DNA from: Rhodococcoides kyotonense
GTDB lineage: Bacteria > Actinomycetota > Actinomycetes > Mycobacteriales > Mycobacteriaceae
Length of the DNA stretch: 64,000 bases
Direction: 5' to 3'
Assembly: GCF_900188125.1 (NCBI RefSeq)
Contig: NZ_FZOW01000008.1
Coordinates: 124,001 to 188,000, forward strand
Part shown: positions 50,855 through 58,956 of the stretch, piece by piece
Layout of the letters: every line of letters begins with the position of its first letter
Numbering within the stretch: position 1 is the stretch's first letter
The notes under the pieces: model-generated
Seen by the model: only the letters and a program-made list of their open reading frames with translations
What the model was told of the DNA's origin: nothing
Databases searched by the model: none
Made by a program: the position numbers and the translations under genes

Positions 50855-52366
50855 GTGCTGGCATCTTTCAGAGCGGTCTCGCTCACCCTGAAGAGTCGCT
50901 GGCCTCTCTATATGTTGTCGATGCTGCTGTCGAATCTGTTCGGCGCGGTGCTCGTATTCGCTTTCGTCCGATACGGCTTGCCGATCTCGGAGACGCAGTC
51001 GATCGTCGCCGACCGTGTGCGCAACGTCTACGTGTTCGGCGCCTACCTGGCGTTCGCCGGTGCCATCAGCCTCTATTACGCAGCACGTATGTTGCGCACG
51101 GTCGTCCGATGGCAACTGCGCGGCGGGCCGCCGACGCGCGCGGAACAGATGACGACGCTGCATGCACCGTTGCGTCAGGCCATCGTCCACCTGATTCTCT
51201 GGGTCATCGGCGGTGTCCTCTTCGTCCTGCTGACGGTGTCCGAGATGCCGTCGTTGTCGGTGGCCGTCATCGTCACCGTGATCATGGCCGCGACGGTGAC
51301 GTTCGGATTCACGTACATGCTCGGTGAACGCATCCTGCGGCCTGTTGCGGCGATGGCACTCAGTGAGGGACGTTTCGACCGGACCATGGCTCCGGGCGTC
51401 GGGACCCGCATGGCGATGACGTGGGGTCTCGGCACGTTGATGCCCGTCATCGGCATCATCCTGCTGTGCGCGACCCAGCTGACCACCGACCTCGTGTTCT
51501 CGACCGATGCACTCGCGATCGCCATCATCCTGCTCAGCGTGCTCGCCATCGGACAGGCGTTCATTCTGTCGATGCTGACAGCCAGCCAGATTTCCGATCC
51601 GATCCGCCAGCTCCGGCGCGCCATCGAGCGTGTTCAGCGCGGCGACAACGACGTCGAGGTCGACGTGTTCGACGGCAGCGAGATCGGCCGGCTGCAGGTC
51701 GGCTTCAACCGAATGATGGAGGAATCCGCCGAACGACGCGTACTGCGGGAGCTGTTCGGCCAGCACGTCGGCGAGGACGTGGCCCGACGCGCATTGCAAT
51801 TCGGTACCGAATTGGGCGGCGAGACGCGCTTCGTCGCGGTGCTGTTCGTCGACATGGTCGGTTCGACGGCAACCGCATCCGAGCGTCCGCCGGGTGAGGT
51901 CGTCGTACTTCTCAACGAGTTCTTTCGCGTCGTGGTCGACGTCATCGACGATCACCACGGATTCGTCAACAAATTCATGGGTGACGCGGCACTCGCCATC
52001 TTCGGTGCGCCGCTGGATCGCCCCGACGCACCGACCGCCGCCCTGGCTGCGGCCCGTGACCTGCGGTTCGCCCTCAACGACATCGTCGGACTCGACATCG
52101 GCATCGGCGTCTCGGCGGGCCTCGCGGTCGCCGGAAACATCGGAGCGAAGGAACGATTCGAGTACACGGTCATCGGCGACCCGGTCAACGAAGCGTCTCG
52201 TTTGACCGAATTGGCCAAGCTACGCCCGGGCCGCGTGCTGGCATCGACGTCGGCGCTGTATTTCGCCAGCGACGAGGAACAAGAACATTGGGAGCTCGGA
52301 GATCAAGTTCAACTACGTGGCCGTGGTCGACCTACTCACCTTGCGTGGCCCGTCGAGCATCCCTGA
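50855..52366 (+). CDS. Membrane-bound class III adenylate cyclase with HAMP domain
   Basis: 503-residue cyclase making cAMP from ATP. Residues 1-250 hold six helices, a HAMP domain follows (SDPIRQLRRAIERVQRGDNDVEVD), then the catalytic domain. Metal-binding Asp333 (LFVDMVGST) and Asp377 (KFMGDAAL), the adenine-specifying Lys373 and the transition-state Asn/Arg in GDPVNEASR are intact, so an active homodimer is expected. The layout matches mycobacterial Rv1318c/Rv3645-type cyclases. The start GTG 50855 belongs to a leaderless transcript divergent from the AI-2E family gene. The membrane sensor input is unknown. Confidence 0.93.
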   Translation: MLASFRAVSLTLKSRWPLYMLSMLLSNLFGAVLVFAFVRYGLPISETQSIVADRVRNVYVFGAYLAFAGAISLYYAARMLRTVVRWQLRGGPPTRAEQMTTLHAPLRQAIVHLILWVIGGVLFVLLTVSEMPSLSVAVIVTVIMAATVTFGFTYMLGERILRPVAAMALSEGRFDRTMAPGVGTRMAMTWGLGTLMPVIGIILLCATQLTTDLVFSTDALAIAIILLSVLAIGQAFILSMLTASQISDPIRQLRRAIERVQRGDNDVEVDVFDGSEIGRLQVGFNRMMEESAERRVLRELFGQHVGEDVARRALQFGTELGGETRFVAVLFVDMVGSTATASERPPGEVVVLLNEFFRVVVDVIDDHHGFVNKFMGDAALAIFGAPLDRPDAPTAALAAARDLRFALNDIVGLDIGIGVSAGLAVAGNIGAKERFEYTVIGDPVNEASRLTELAKLRPGRVLASTSALYFASDEEQEHWELGDQVQLRGRGRPTHLAWPVEHP

Positions 52367-52390
52367 TCACTACGTCGGAGTGGTTACGCT

Positions 52391-53545
52391 GTGAGGGTGC
52401 CCGAACCGACACCAGAGGCCGCGGCCGCGAGTCCGCGACGCCGGAACCGGCTTCGGTGGCTCAAATGGGTGGCCGCCTTCGCCCTCGTCGGATTGCTGAT
52501 CGGCGAGGGGATCTACCTCTGGCCTCGTCTGCACGAATCGTGGAAGGCCCTCACCGAAATCCATTGGGGCTGGCTCGCGGCGTGCATCTTCATGCAGGCG
52601 CTCTCGCTCAGCGCGTTCGGGCGGGTACAGAAGCAACTCCTGCAGGCCGGCGGCGTTCGCGTCCGGCAGGCCAAGTCGGTGTCCGTCATCTACGGCAGTA
52701 CCGCGATGGCCTTGACGCTGCCCGCGGGCCAGGTCTTCTCGACGGCATTCACCTACCGCGAGACCCGACGCTGGGGCGCGAGTCCCGTCGTCGCGTCGTG
52801 GCAACTCGCGATTTCCGGTGTGATCGCCGCGGCAGGACTGGCTGTACTCGGCGTCGGCGGTGCGTTGCTCGTCGGCGGTTCCGTCAACACGTTCACGCTC
52901 GTTCTGCCGATAGCGGGCGTCGTCGCGATCGTCGCAGGCGTCCGGTGGGTCTCGGCTCACCCACAGTCCATCCGCAGCTCGGCAGGATGGGTTCTGCACA
53001 AGGTCAACGACTTCCGTAACCAGCCGCGCGACGCCGGGCAGGACCGCATCGACGAGGTCATCGAGCAAGTCGGTTCCGTTCAGCTCGGCAAACGCGACGG
53101 GGCTCTGACGCTGTCGTGGTCCGCGGTTCACCGTCTCGCCGACGTCGCCTGTCTCGGCTTCGCGTGTTACGCCGTCGGCGCGGATCCGAGGTTGTCCGGG
53201 CTGCTCATCGCTTTCGCCGCGGGCAAGGCCGTCGGATCGGTCCCTCTCGCGCCCGGTGGACTCGTCGTCGTCGACGCCACCCTCATCGCCTTCCTCACCA
53301 GCGCGGCCAGCATCAGCGCGTCACAAGCCGTCGCGGCTGCCTTCGTCTACCGAGGCGTCAGCTTCATCCTCGTCGCGATCGTCGGATGGATCGTCTTCCT
53401 CATCCTCTTCCGCAACCACCAGCACGAGGACCTCGAGTACGACCTCGAAATGGAACAGCGCGAGACCAAGCAACTCCAGAAGGACGCCCGCGTCGCCCGC
53501 GAGACTCATCCCAAGCCGAACCGGGCGGATCCGGAGTCGGCCTGA
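52391..53545 (+). CDS. UPF0104/lysylphosphatidylglycerol-synthase-type membrane protein
   Basis: 384-residue membrane protein with about eight helices, resembling the flippase half of lysylphosphatidylglycerol synthases (UPF0104) without a catalytic synthase domain. Characteristic elements are the first loop STAMALTLPAGQVFSTAFTYRETRRWGAS and the late segment GSVPLAPGGLVVVDATLIAFLTS. The C-terminus is a charged tail. Two GTG starts are possible: 52391, and 52397, which has TACGCT exactly 6 nt upstream and may be the real leaderless start. It follows the cyclase by 24 bp. The lipid substrate is unknown. The palindromic repeat cluster lies 30 bp downstream. Confidence 0.8.
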   Translation: MRVPEPTPEAAAASPRRRNRLRWLKWVAAFALVGLLIGEGIYLWPRLHESWKALTEIHWGWLAACIFMQALSLSAFGRVQKQLLQAGGVRVRQAKSVSVIYGSTAMALTLPAGQVFSTAFTYRETRRWGASPVVASWQLAISGVIAAAGLAVLGVGGALLVGGSVNTFTLVLPIAGVVAIVAGVRWVSAHPQSIRSSAGWVLHKVNDFRNQPRDAGQDRIDEVIEQVGSVQLGKRDGALTLSWSAVHRLADVACLGFACYAVGADPRLSGLLIAFAAGKAVGSVPLAPGGLVVVDATLIAFLTSAASISASQAVAAAFVYRGVSFILVAIVGWIVFLILFRNHQHEDLEYDLEMEQRETKQLQKDARVARETHPKPNRADPESA

Positions 53546-53575
53546 TTCGCGGGCCCCCAGCTAGGCCGCCCCACG

Positions 53576-53799
53576 GTGAGCGAGGGCGCCATTCGGTCAC
53601 CCACCCGCCTCCCTCAGGTGAGCGAGGGCCTCATTCGGTCACTCAGAGTGACCGGATGTCACATTCGCTCACTGTCCGGAGCGAGGGCGCCATTCGGTCA
53701 CCCGACCGCCCTCAGGTGAGCGAGGGCCTCATTCGGTCACTCAGAGTGACCGAATGTCACATTCGCTCACTGTCCGAAGCGAGGGCGCCATTCGGTCAC
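53576..53799. repeat. Second cluster of the 25-bp palindromic repeat, both orientations
   Basis: Seven units: starts at 53576, 53618, 53648, about 53677, 53716, 53746 and about 53775. Units at 53648 and 53746 are inverted; the one at 53746 is the exact reverse complement of the unit at 1644. Units 2-4 and 5-7 repeat as a 98-bp block, showing a local duplication. The cluster occupies most of a 348-bp gap between the UPF0104-type gene and yceI; the rest holds the yceI promoter. Confidence 0.9.
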
Positions 53800-53854
53800 C
53801 CGGCCGCCTCCGAAAATTCTCCCGGGAATAGATGCGGACCCCGGTCCGCTTGTG

Positions 53855-53878
53855 TAGTATACGAACTTGAAACTTCAA
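53855..53878 (+). promoter_or_regulatory. yceI promoter with inverted-repeat operator
   Basis: TAGTAT (53855-53860) is a good -10 box. Seven bases later the inverted repeat TTGAA-AC-TTCAA (53867-53878) covers the expected transcription start. TTGAA/TTCAA palindromes are typical MarR-family sites and yceI genes are often under MarR control; no MarR gene is in the window. Confidence 0.55.
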
Positions 53879-53893
53879 CCTTTAGGAGCAGAC

Positions 53894-54445
53894 ATGACCG
53901 CCTCGATCGCTTTGCCCGAACTGTCCGCAGGCACCTGGAACATCGACGCTACCCACTCGACAGTCGGGTTCACCGTCCGCCACCTGATGGTGAGCAAGGT
54001 CCGCGGCCGTTTCCAGAACTTCAGCGGCGCAGTCACCGTCGCCGCCGACGGCACCCCGTCCGTCAACGCGGAGATCGACGTCACCTCCATCACCACCGAC
54101 AACGAGCAGCGCGACGGCCACCTCAAGACCGCCGACTTCTTCGAGGTCGAGAAGTTCCCGACCGCCACGTTCACCTCGACGTCCGTCAAACCCGACGGTG
54201 GCGACTTCGTCGTGACCGGTGACTTCACGCTGCACGGCGTCACGAAGTCGATCGACCTGAAGCTCGAGTTCAACGGCATCAACCCCGGCATGGGCAACGG
54301 CCCGGTCGCAGGCTTCGAAGCCACCACCGTCATCAACCGCAAGGACTTCGGCATCAGCATCGACATGCCGCTCGAGGGTGGAGGCGCTGTCGTCGGCGAC
54401 AAGATCACCCTGAGCCTCGACATCGAAGCCGGCCTGGCTTCCTGA
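53894..54445 (+). CDS. YceI family lipid-binding protein
   Basis: 183-residue YceI/lipocalin-like beta-barrel protein. The start WNIDATHSTVGFTVRHLMVSKVRG, the DGHLKTADFFEVEKFPTATF block and the final INRKDFGIS are family hallmarks. These proteins bind isoprenoid or amphiphilic ligands. There is no signal peptide, so this one is cytoplasmic, as many actinobacterial YceI proteins are. ATG 53894 has AGGAG 6 nt upstream; an upstream in-frame start would lie in the operator. A MarR-type palindrome overlaps the promoter, suggesting induction by a small organic ligand or oxidant. Confidence 0.92.
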   Translation: MTASIALPELSAGTWNIDATHSTVGFTVRHLMVSKVRGRFQNFSGAVTVAADGTPSVNAEIDVTSITTDNEQRDGHLKTADFFEVEKFPTATFTSTSVKPDGGDFVVTGDFTLHGVTKSIDLKLEFNGINPGMGNGPVAGFEATTVINRKDFGISIDMPLEGGGAVVGDKITLSLDIEAGLAS

Positions 54446-54494
54446 TTCGACGCGGAGAAACGTAGGACGACGGCGGCACCCTAGGGTGTATCGG

Positions 54495-54872
54495 GTGAGC
54501 AAGCGCAGCCCGATCATCGCCGCCGTCGTCGACCTCGTTCTCGTTCTCGTGTTCTGTGCGATCGGCCGACGCAGCCACGACGAAGCGAACGCACTCGCGG
54601 GACTGTTCCACACCGCCTGGCCGTTCGTGATCGCGGCGGTGATCGGTTGGGTACTCACGATCGCCCTCTACCGCGACAAGTTCGACGCTTTCCTGATCCT
54701 CCCGACGGGCATCGTCGTGTGGGTCTCGACGGTCCTGTTCGGCATGATTCTGCGTGTGATCAGCGGCCAAGGAACCGCGTTCAGTTTCGTCATCGTGGCG
54801 TCGACTGTTCTCGCGGTGTTCCTGCTGGGATGGCGGGCTCTCGCAAAATTGGTACCAGTCCTGAAAAACTGA
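54495..54872 (+). CDS. DUF3054 small membrane protein
   Basis: 125-residue protein with four predicted helices, matching DUF3054. The starting part MSKRSPIIAAVVDLVLVLVFCAIGRRSH and the central GWVLTIALYR are typical. GTG 54495 is chosen over GTG 54486 because TAGGGT lies exactly 7 nt upstream, which fits a leaderless transcript. Function unknown. It lies between yceI and the peptide transporter on the same strand but with its own likely promoter. Confidence 0.82.
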   Translation: MSKRSPIIAAVVDLVLVLVFCAIGRRSHDEANALAGLFHTAWPFVIAAVIGWVLTIALYRDKFDAFLILPTGIVVWVSTVLFGMILRVISGQGTAFSFVIVASTVLAVFLLGWRALAKLVPVLKN

Positions 54873-54918
54873 GCTGCGGAAAGCCCCCAATGCCTGGTGA
54901 ACATGGGACAGTTCACAT

Positions 54919-56367
54919 ATGACCGATGTACACGACAAGAAAGACACCGGGTTCTTCGGACAACCGTTCGCGCTGGCCAACTTGTTCGGCGTCGAGATGT
55001 GGGAGCGGTTCTCTTTCTACGGGATGCAAGGCATCCTCATCTATTACTTGTACTACTCGGTGTCCGACGGCGGCCTCGGCATTCCGGAGTCGTCCGCGAC
55101 ATCCATCGTCGGCGCATACGGCGGAACCGTTTACCTGTCGACGATTCTCGGCGCGTGGATAGCCGACAGACTCCTCGGATCCGAACGCACGCTGTTCTAC
55201 AGCGCTGTTCTGATCATGTTCGGCCATATCGCGCTGGCTGTTCTGCCCGGATTCCTCGGCGTCGGAGTCGGTTTGATTCTCGTCGCATTCGGCAGCGGCG
55301 GCCTCAAGGCCAACGCGACGTCGTTGGTCGGTGATCTGTACGACGAGCACGACACTCGTCGCGACGCCGGCTTCTCCCTGTTCTACATGGGCATCAACAT
55401 CGGCGCGTTCATCGGACCACTCCTCACCGGCCTCGCGTGGGACAAGCTCGGATTCCACGCCGGATTCGGTCTTGCCGCAATCGGTATGGCGCTCGGCCTG
55501 ATTCAGTACACCCTCGGCCGCAAGCACCTGCACGGAATCGGCGCGACGCCTCCCAACCCACTCCCGGCCACAGATCGAATCAAGTGGAGCGCCATCGGCG
55601 TCACCGCGATCGTCGTCGTCGCTCTGCTGTCGATCTTCGGCGCCATCAAGGCGTCGAATTTGTCCGACGTCGTCGTCGGTGTCACCATCGTCGCCGCCGT
55701 CGGTTACTTCGCAATCATCCTGTCCAGCAAGAAGATCACCCAGATCGAGCGTCGACGCGTCATCTCGTTCATTCCGATGTTCATCGCGAGCGCCGCGTTC
55801 TGGTCGCTGTTCCAACAGCAGTTCACGACGGTGCCGCTCATCGCGGACACCGAGCTCGACCGCAACTTGTTCGGCTGGGACTTCCCACCGTCGTGGGTGC
55901 AGTCCATCAACCCGGTGTTCATCATCATCTTCGCGGGCGTGTTCGCGGCGATGTGGACGAAACTCGGCGACCGGCAGCCGTCGACGCCGCTGAAATTCGC
56001 TGCAGGCGTGTCGATCATGGGACTGGCGTTCCTCGCGTTCGTGCCGTCGCTCGCCGGCGATAACATGCCACTACTGGCTCTCGTCGGCATTCTGTTGCTG
56101 TTCACGTTCGCCGAACTGTTCCTGTCCCCGGTCGGGTTGTCGCTGTCGACGAAGCTGGCTCCGGAGAACTTCCACACTCAGATGGTGGCGTTGTTCTTCC
56201 TGTCCGTCGCACTCGGTTCCGCGATGGCGGGCACGCTCGCCGGCTACTACGACCAGGACAATCCGAATCCGTTCTTCCTCACCGTCGGCGGCGCTTCGAT
56301 CGCTGTCGGCGTCGTCCTCGTCGCGTTGACGCCGTGGATCAAGAAGATGATGAGCGGAGTGCAGTAA
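54919..56367 (+). CDS. POT-family proton-coupled oligopeptide transporter
   Basis: 482-residue MFS transporter of the POT/PTR2 family that imports di- and tripeptides with protons. The proton-coupling ExxERFxYYG motif appears as EMWERFSFYG in helix 1; the PTR2 signature region around FSLFYMGINIGAFIGPLL and the C-terminal FAELFLSPVGLSLSTKLAP are intact. Fourteen helices are expected. ATG 54919 gives MTDVHDKK. The gene ends on the base before the convergent TauE/SafE stop, so the two transcripts must overlap or end inside each other's gene. Confidence 0.92.
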   Translation: MTDVHDKKDTGFFGQPFALANLFGVEMWERFSFYGMQGILIYYLYYSVSDGGLGIPESSATSIVGAYGGTVYLSTILGAWIADRLLGSERTLFYSAVLIMFGHIALAVLPGFLGVGVGLILVAFGSGGLKANATSLVGDLYDEHDTRRDAGFSLFYMGINIGAFIGPLLTGLAWDKLGFHAGFGLAAIGMALGLIQYTLGRKHLHGIGATPPNPLPATDRIKWSAIGVTAIVVVALLSIFGAIKASNLSDVVVGVTIVAAVGYFAIILSSKKITQIERRRVISFIPMFIASAAFWSLFQQQFTTVPLIADTELDRNLFGWDFPPSWVQSINPVFIIIFAGVFAAMWTKLGDRQPSTPLKFAAGVSIMGLAFLAFVPSLAGDNMPLLALVGILLLFTFAELFLSPVGLSLSTKLAPENFHTQMVALFFLSVALGSAMAGTLAGYYDQDNPNPFFLTVGGASIAVGVVLVALTPWIKKMMSGVQ

Positions 56368-57105
56368 CTACTTCCACATCAGCCACGCCGCAAGACCCAA
56401 CCCGCACAGTGCGACGGCTATGCGCAGGATCGTCGGTGGAATGATCTTCACCACCGGCGGTCCCGAGTAGCCGCCTGCGAATGCACCGATCGCCAACGCC
56501 AGTGCGGCAAGCCAATTCACTTCACCGGAGAATGCGAAGATCACCGCGGCGACGAGGTTCGCGACACCGAGGAAGAAGCTCTTCAGAATGCTTGCGCGCC
56601 AGATCGAATCGGACGTACACAGCAGCGCGAGCGCCAAGAAGATCACCCCGGCACCCGCCCCGAAATAGCCGCCGTAGATCGCGACGACGAACAGGGCGAC
56701 GGGATACAGCGTCGGGAATTCTCTGTGTCCCGAGAGTTTTCGCAGCTTCGGCTGCAACAACAACGCAAGTGCGGCGAACGCGACGAGGAACGGAACGACG
56801 CGTTCGAACGACCCTTCCGGCGCCCACAGCAGAATCACTGCACCCACCAACCCGCCGAGCGCCGAGTACGCGGCGTAGCGTGCCAGCTGCTTGCCGTCCT
56901 TCGCAAGTTCCGACGACGCATTCGCAGTAGCGCCGACGCCGACGGCAACGAGCGCCACTGTGTTGGTGACGTTCGCTGCGACCGGCGGGAGGCCGACGGC
57001 GAGCAGGGCGGGATAGGACACGAGCGAGGCGAGTCCGGTCACGAATCCGACGAGTCCCGCGAAGAAGCCCGCGACGACGAGCAGTCCGAATTCGAGCAGA
57101 GTCAC
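56368..57105 (-). CDS. TauE/SafE (TSUP) family permease
   Basis: 245-residue membrane protein with about eight helices and the duplicated TSUP architecture; GGYFGAGAGVIFLALALL in the second half is the repeat hallmark. TSUP proteins move sulfite, sulfoacetate or other organic anions. The start is GTG 57105 with TAGCTT 8 nt upstream. Although sulfur transport would suit the organosulfur cluster 11 kb away, no operon link exists. It abuts the peptide transporter tail to tail with no intergenic base. Confidence 0.85.
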   Translation of the reverse strand: MTLLEFGLLVVAGFFAGLVGFVTGLASLVSYPALLAVGLPPVAANVTNTVALVAVGVGATANASSELAKDGKQLARYAAYSALGGLVGAVILLWAPEGSFERVVPFLVAFAALALLLQPKLRKLSGHREFPTLYPVALFVVAIYGGYFGAGAGVIFLALALLCTSDSIWRASILKSFFLGVANLVAAVIFAFSGEVNWLAALALAIGAFAGGYSGPPVVKIIPPTILRIAVALCGLGLAAWLMWK

Positions 57106-57129
57106 GAACGATAAAGCTACTCCGGCTAA

Positions 57130-58755
57130 TTACTCCGCTTTGCCCGAGTCCATTTCGCGCAGCAGCATCGTGCTCATCTTCACTGCCTGATCGGTACCGT
57201 CCGCGTTCTCGATGTAGACCGCAAACGCCAGGTCACCGCGGTTGGCGATGAACCAACGGTCGTCGCCGCTGTTGCCTGCGAACCCGGTGAGTCCGCCGTA
57301 CGAGTCGAGACCGGCGTCGTGTGCGGACGTGCGCAACATGTCACGGAGTTTGCCCAACGCGTCCGGCGCGATCGACGCGGTCTCGTGATCCGACACGGCA
57401 GGCTGGCCGACGACGATCGACGGCAGCGGCGCGGCACCGCGTGCGATGGCCGCGCCGATCTGCGCGAGGCCGAACGGCGTCACCGACACGTCCGACGTCT
57501 CGTTGCCGACCGTGCGAATCCGGTCGATCGAATTGTTACCCGACGGCACCTGCCCGGTGTACGCGTCGAGACCCGGCATCGAATAGTTGACGCCGAGACC
57601 GAGTTGCGTCGCGTTGGAATCGTCACCCGACGTCACGGCATCGACGAGACGCGACGCCGAACCCAGCGGATACATGCCCGAGAACGCGATCTGTCCCTGC
57701 TCGTTCGCGTAGCTGTTCTGGGCCGTCGCGACGATCGCGCCGGTCGACGGCTGGATTGCGACGATCGACGCCGCCGTTCCGACGCTGACGACGGCTTCCT
57801 CGGCCGCGAGCTGGATCCGCGGGTCGAGCGTCGCATGTAGGTCAGGTCCGGCAGGGCCCTGGAACCCGGCCTGACGCGTCACGACCCCGTCGGGACCGGT
57901 GACGTCGACGGCCCAGCCCGAGCTGGCGTCGCGGTTGTCCTGCCACGCCTTGCGCAGCGAGTCGAGCAACGGAGACGTGATCCGACGATCCCCGGCGATC
58001 AGCTTGGGCGTCGGCGCTACGACGACACCCTCGATGGCACGCAGGTCGTCCTCGAGCACTGCGAAATCGTCGTCGCGCAGATTGACCGCAAGGATCGGGC
58101 TACCGGGGGTGGCCGCGAGGTCGCGCTGCAGACTGTCCGCCGTGATGAGCGGTGCGACGACGTCGATGACGTCGGCCAATCGGGACGTCGACGCGACAGG
58201 ATCGGGCATGCGCGACGGATCGAGCAAGACCGCGTTGATGGTGCGCTCGTTCATGAGGACGTTCTGCGCGGAGTCGAACACCAGTGGCGCAGGTGCGTCG
58301 GTGCGGACGTAGCGGACGTTGCCGCCTCCCGGCATGTCCGGCGCGAGGATGTCCGGTTCCCACGTGATGCGCCATCCGACGCTCAGTTTCTTGGCGGTGC
58401 CTCGCGTGGAGTACGCCCAGTCCTTGCCGTCGCCGAAGTTCCAGTCCGAGGCCATCGTGAAGAAGCCGGAGCTGTCGTCGAGACCGATGAACTGCGAGAG
58501 TTCGAAGTCGCCGGTCGGGGGTCCACCGGCGGCGAGGCCGTCGAACATCTGGGAGATGCTGGCGGCCGCGGCGTTGGGATACGACGTCAGGTTCGCCGCT
58601 GCCTGCACATCTCGGGCGTTGAGCGCGTCGACGAAGTCACCGACTGCTACTTCGCCTTCGCTCTCCGGCTGATCGAGCAGCCACACCGCTGCCGTGGACG
58701 TGAGAACAAGCGTTGCCCCCACTGCTACTACGTAACGACCCCGTATCGCGCTCAC
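57130..58755 (-). CDS. Penicillin-binding-protein paralogue lacking all catalytic motifs
   Basis: 541-residue membrane-anchored protein with an N-terminal helix, an NTF2/MecA_N-like domain, a dimerisation domain and a transpeptidase-like domain, paralogous to the adjacent 58957-60780 gene. SxxK is replaced by SASR (Ser366, Arg369), the region holding SxN is deleted (about 50 residues shorter than the neighbour), and KTG is FAG (492-494). It cannot be a normal transpeptidase. The frame is otherwise intact, so it is probably a functional non-enzyme. GTG 58755 has GGAGGG 8 nt upstream; ATG 58779 is an alternative start. It has no lipobox. Confidence 0.85.
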   Translation of the reverse strand: MSAIRGRYVVAVGATLVLTSTAAVWLLDQPESEGEVAVGDFVDALNARDVQAAANLTSYPNAAAASISQMFDGLAAGGPPTGDFELSQFIGLDDSSGFFTMASDWNFGDGKDWAYSTRGTAKKLSVGWRITWEPDILAPDMPGGGNVRYVRTDAPAPLVFDSAQNVLMNERTINAVLLDPSRMPDPVASTSRLADVIDVVAPLITADSLQRDLAATPGSPILAVNLRDDDFAVLEDDLRAIEGVVVAPTPKLIAGDRRITSPLLDSLRKAWQDNRDASSGWAVDVTGPDGVVTRQAGFQGPAGPDLHATLDPRIQLAAEEAVVSVGTAASIVAIQPSTGAIVATAQNSYANEQGQIAFSGMYPLGSASRLVDAVTSGDDSNATQLGLGVNYSMPGLDAYTGQVPSGNNSIDRIRTVGNETSDVSVTPFGLAQIGAAIARGAAPLPSIVVGQPAVSDHETASIAPDALGKLRDMLRTSAHDAGLDSYGGLTGFAGNSGDDRWFIANRGDLAFAVYIENADGTDQAVKMSTMLLREMDSGKAE

Positions 58756-58956
58756 GCGCGCCGCCCTCCCTGAACCCATGCTTCATTCTATTCACTTCAG
58801 TCACATACGTAACAAGCACGGGATTCACACGCTCTGGTCACGAATTCGCTACACGCCTCCCCCGTGTACTCCCGTCTGCACTCATCGTGGCGAATCGTGA
58901 CGCCCATTACAAGCCTGAAAACCGTCACAATGTGCAAACAACCGGCAAACGTGGGT

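Noticed and set aside
56368..57105. TauE/SafE permease as part of the sulfur cluster
   Set aside because: It is 11 kb away, on a separate transcript, and lacks the shared operator motifs.
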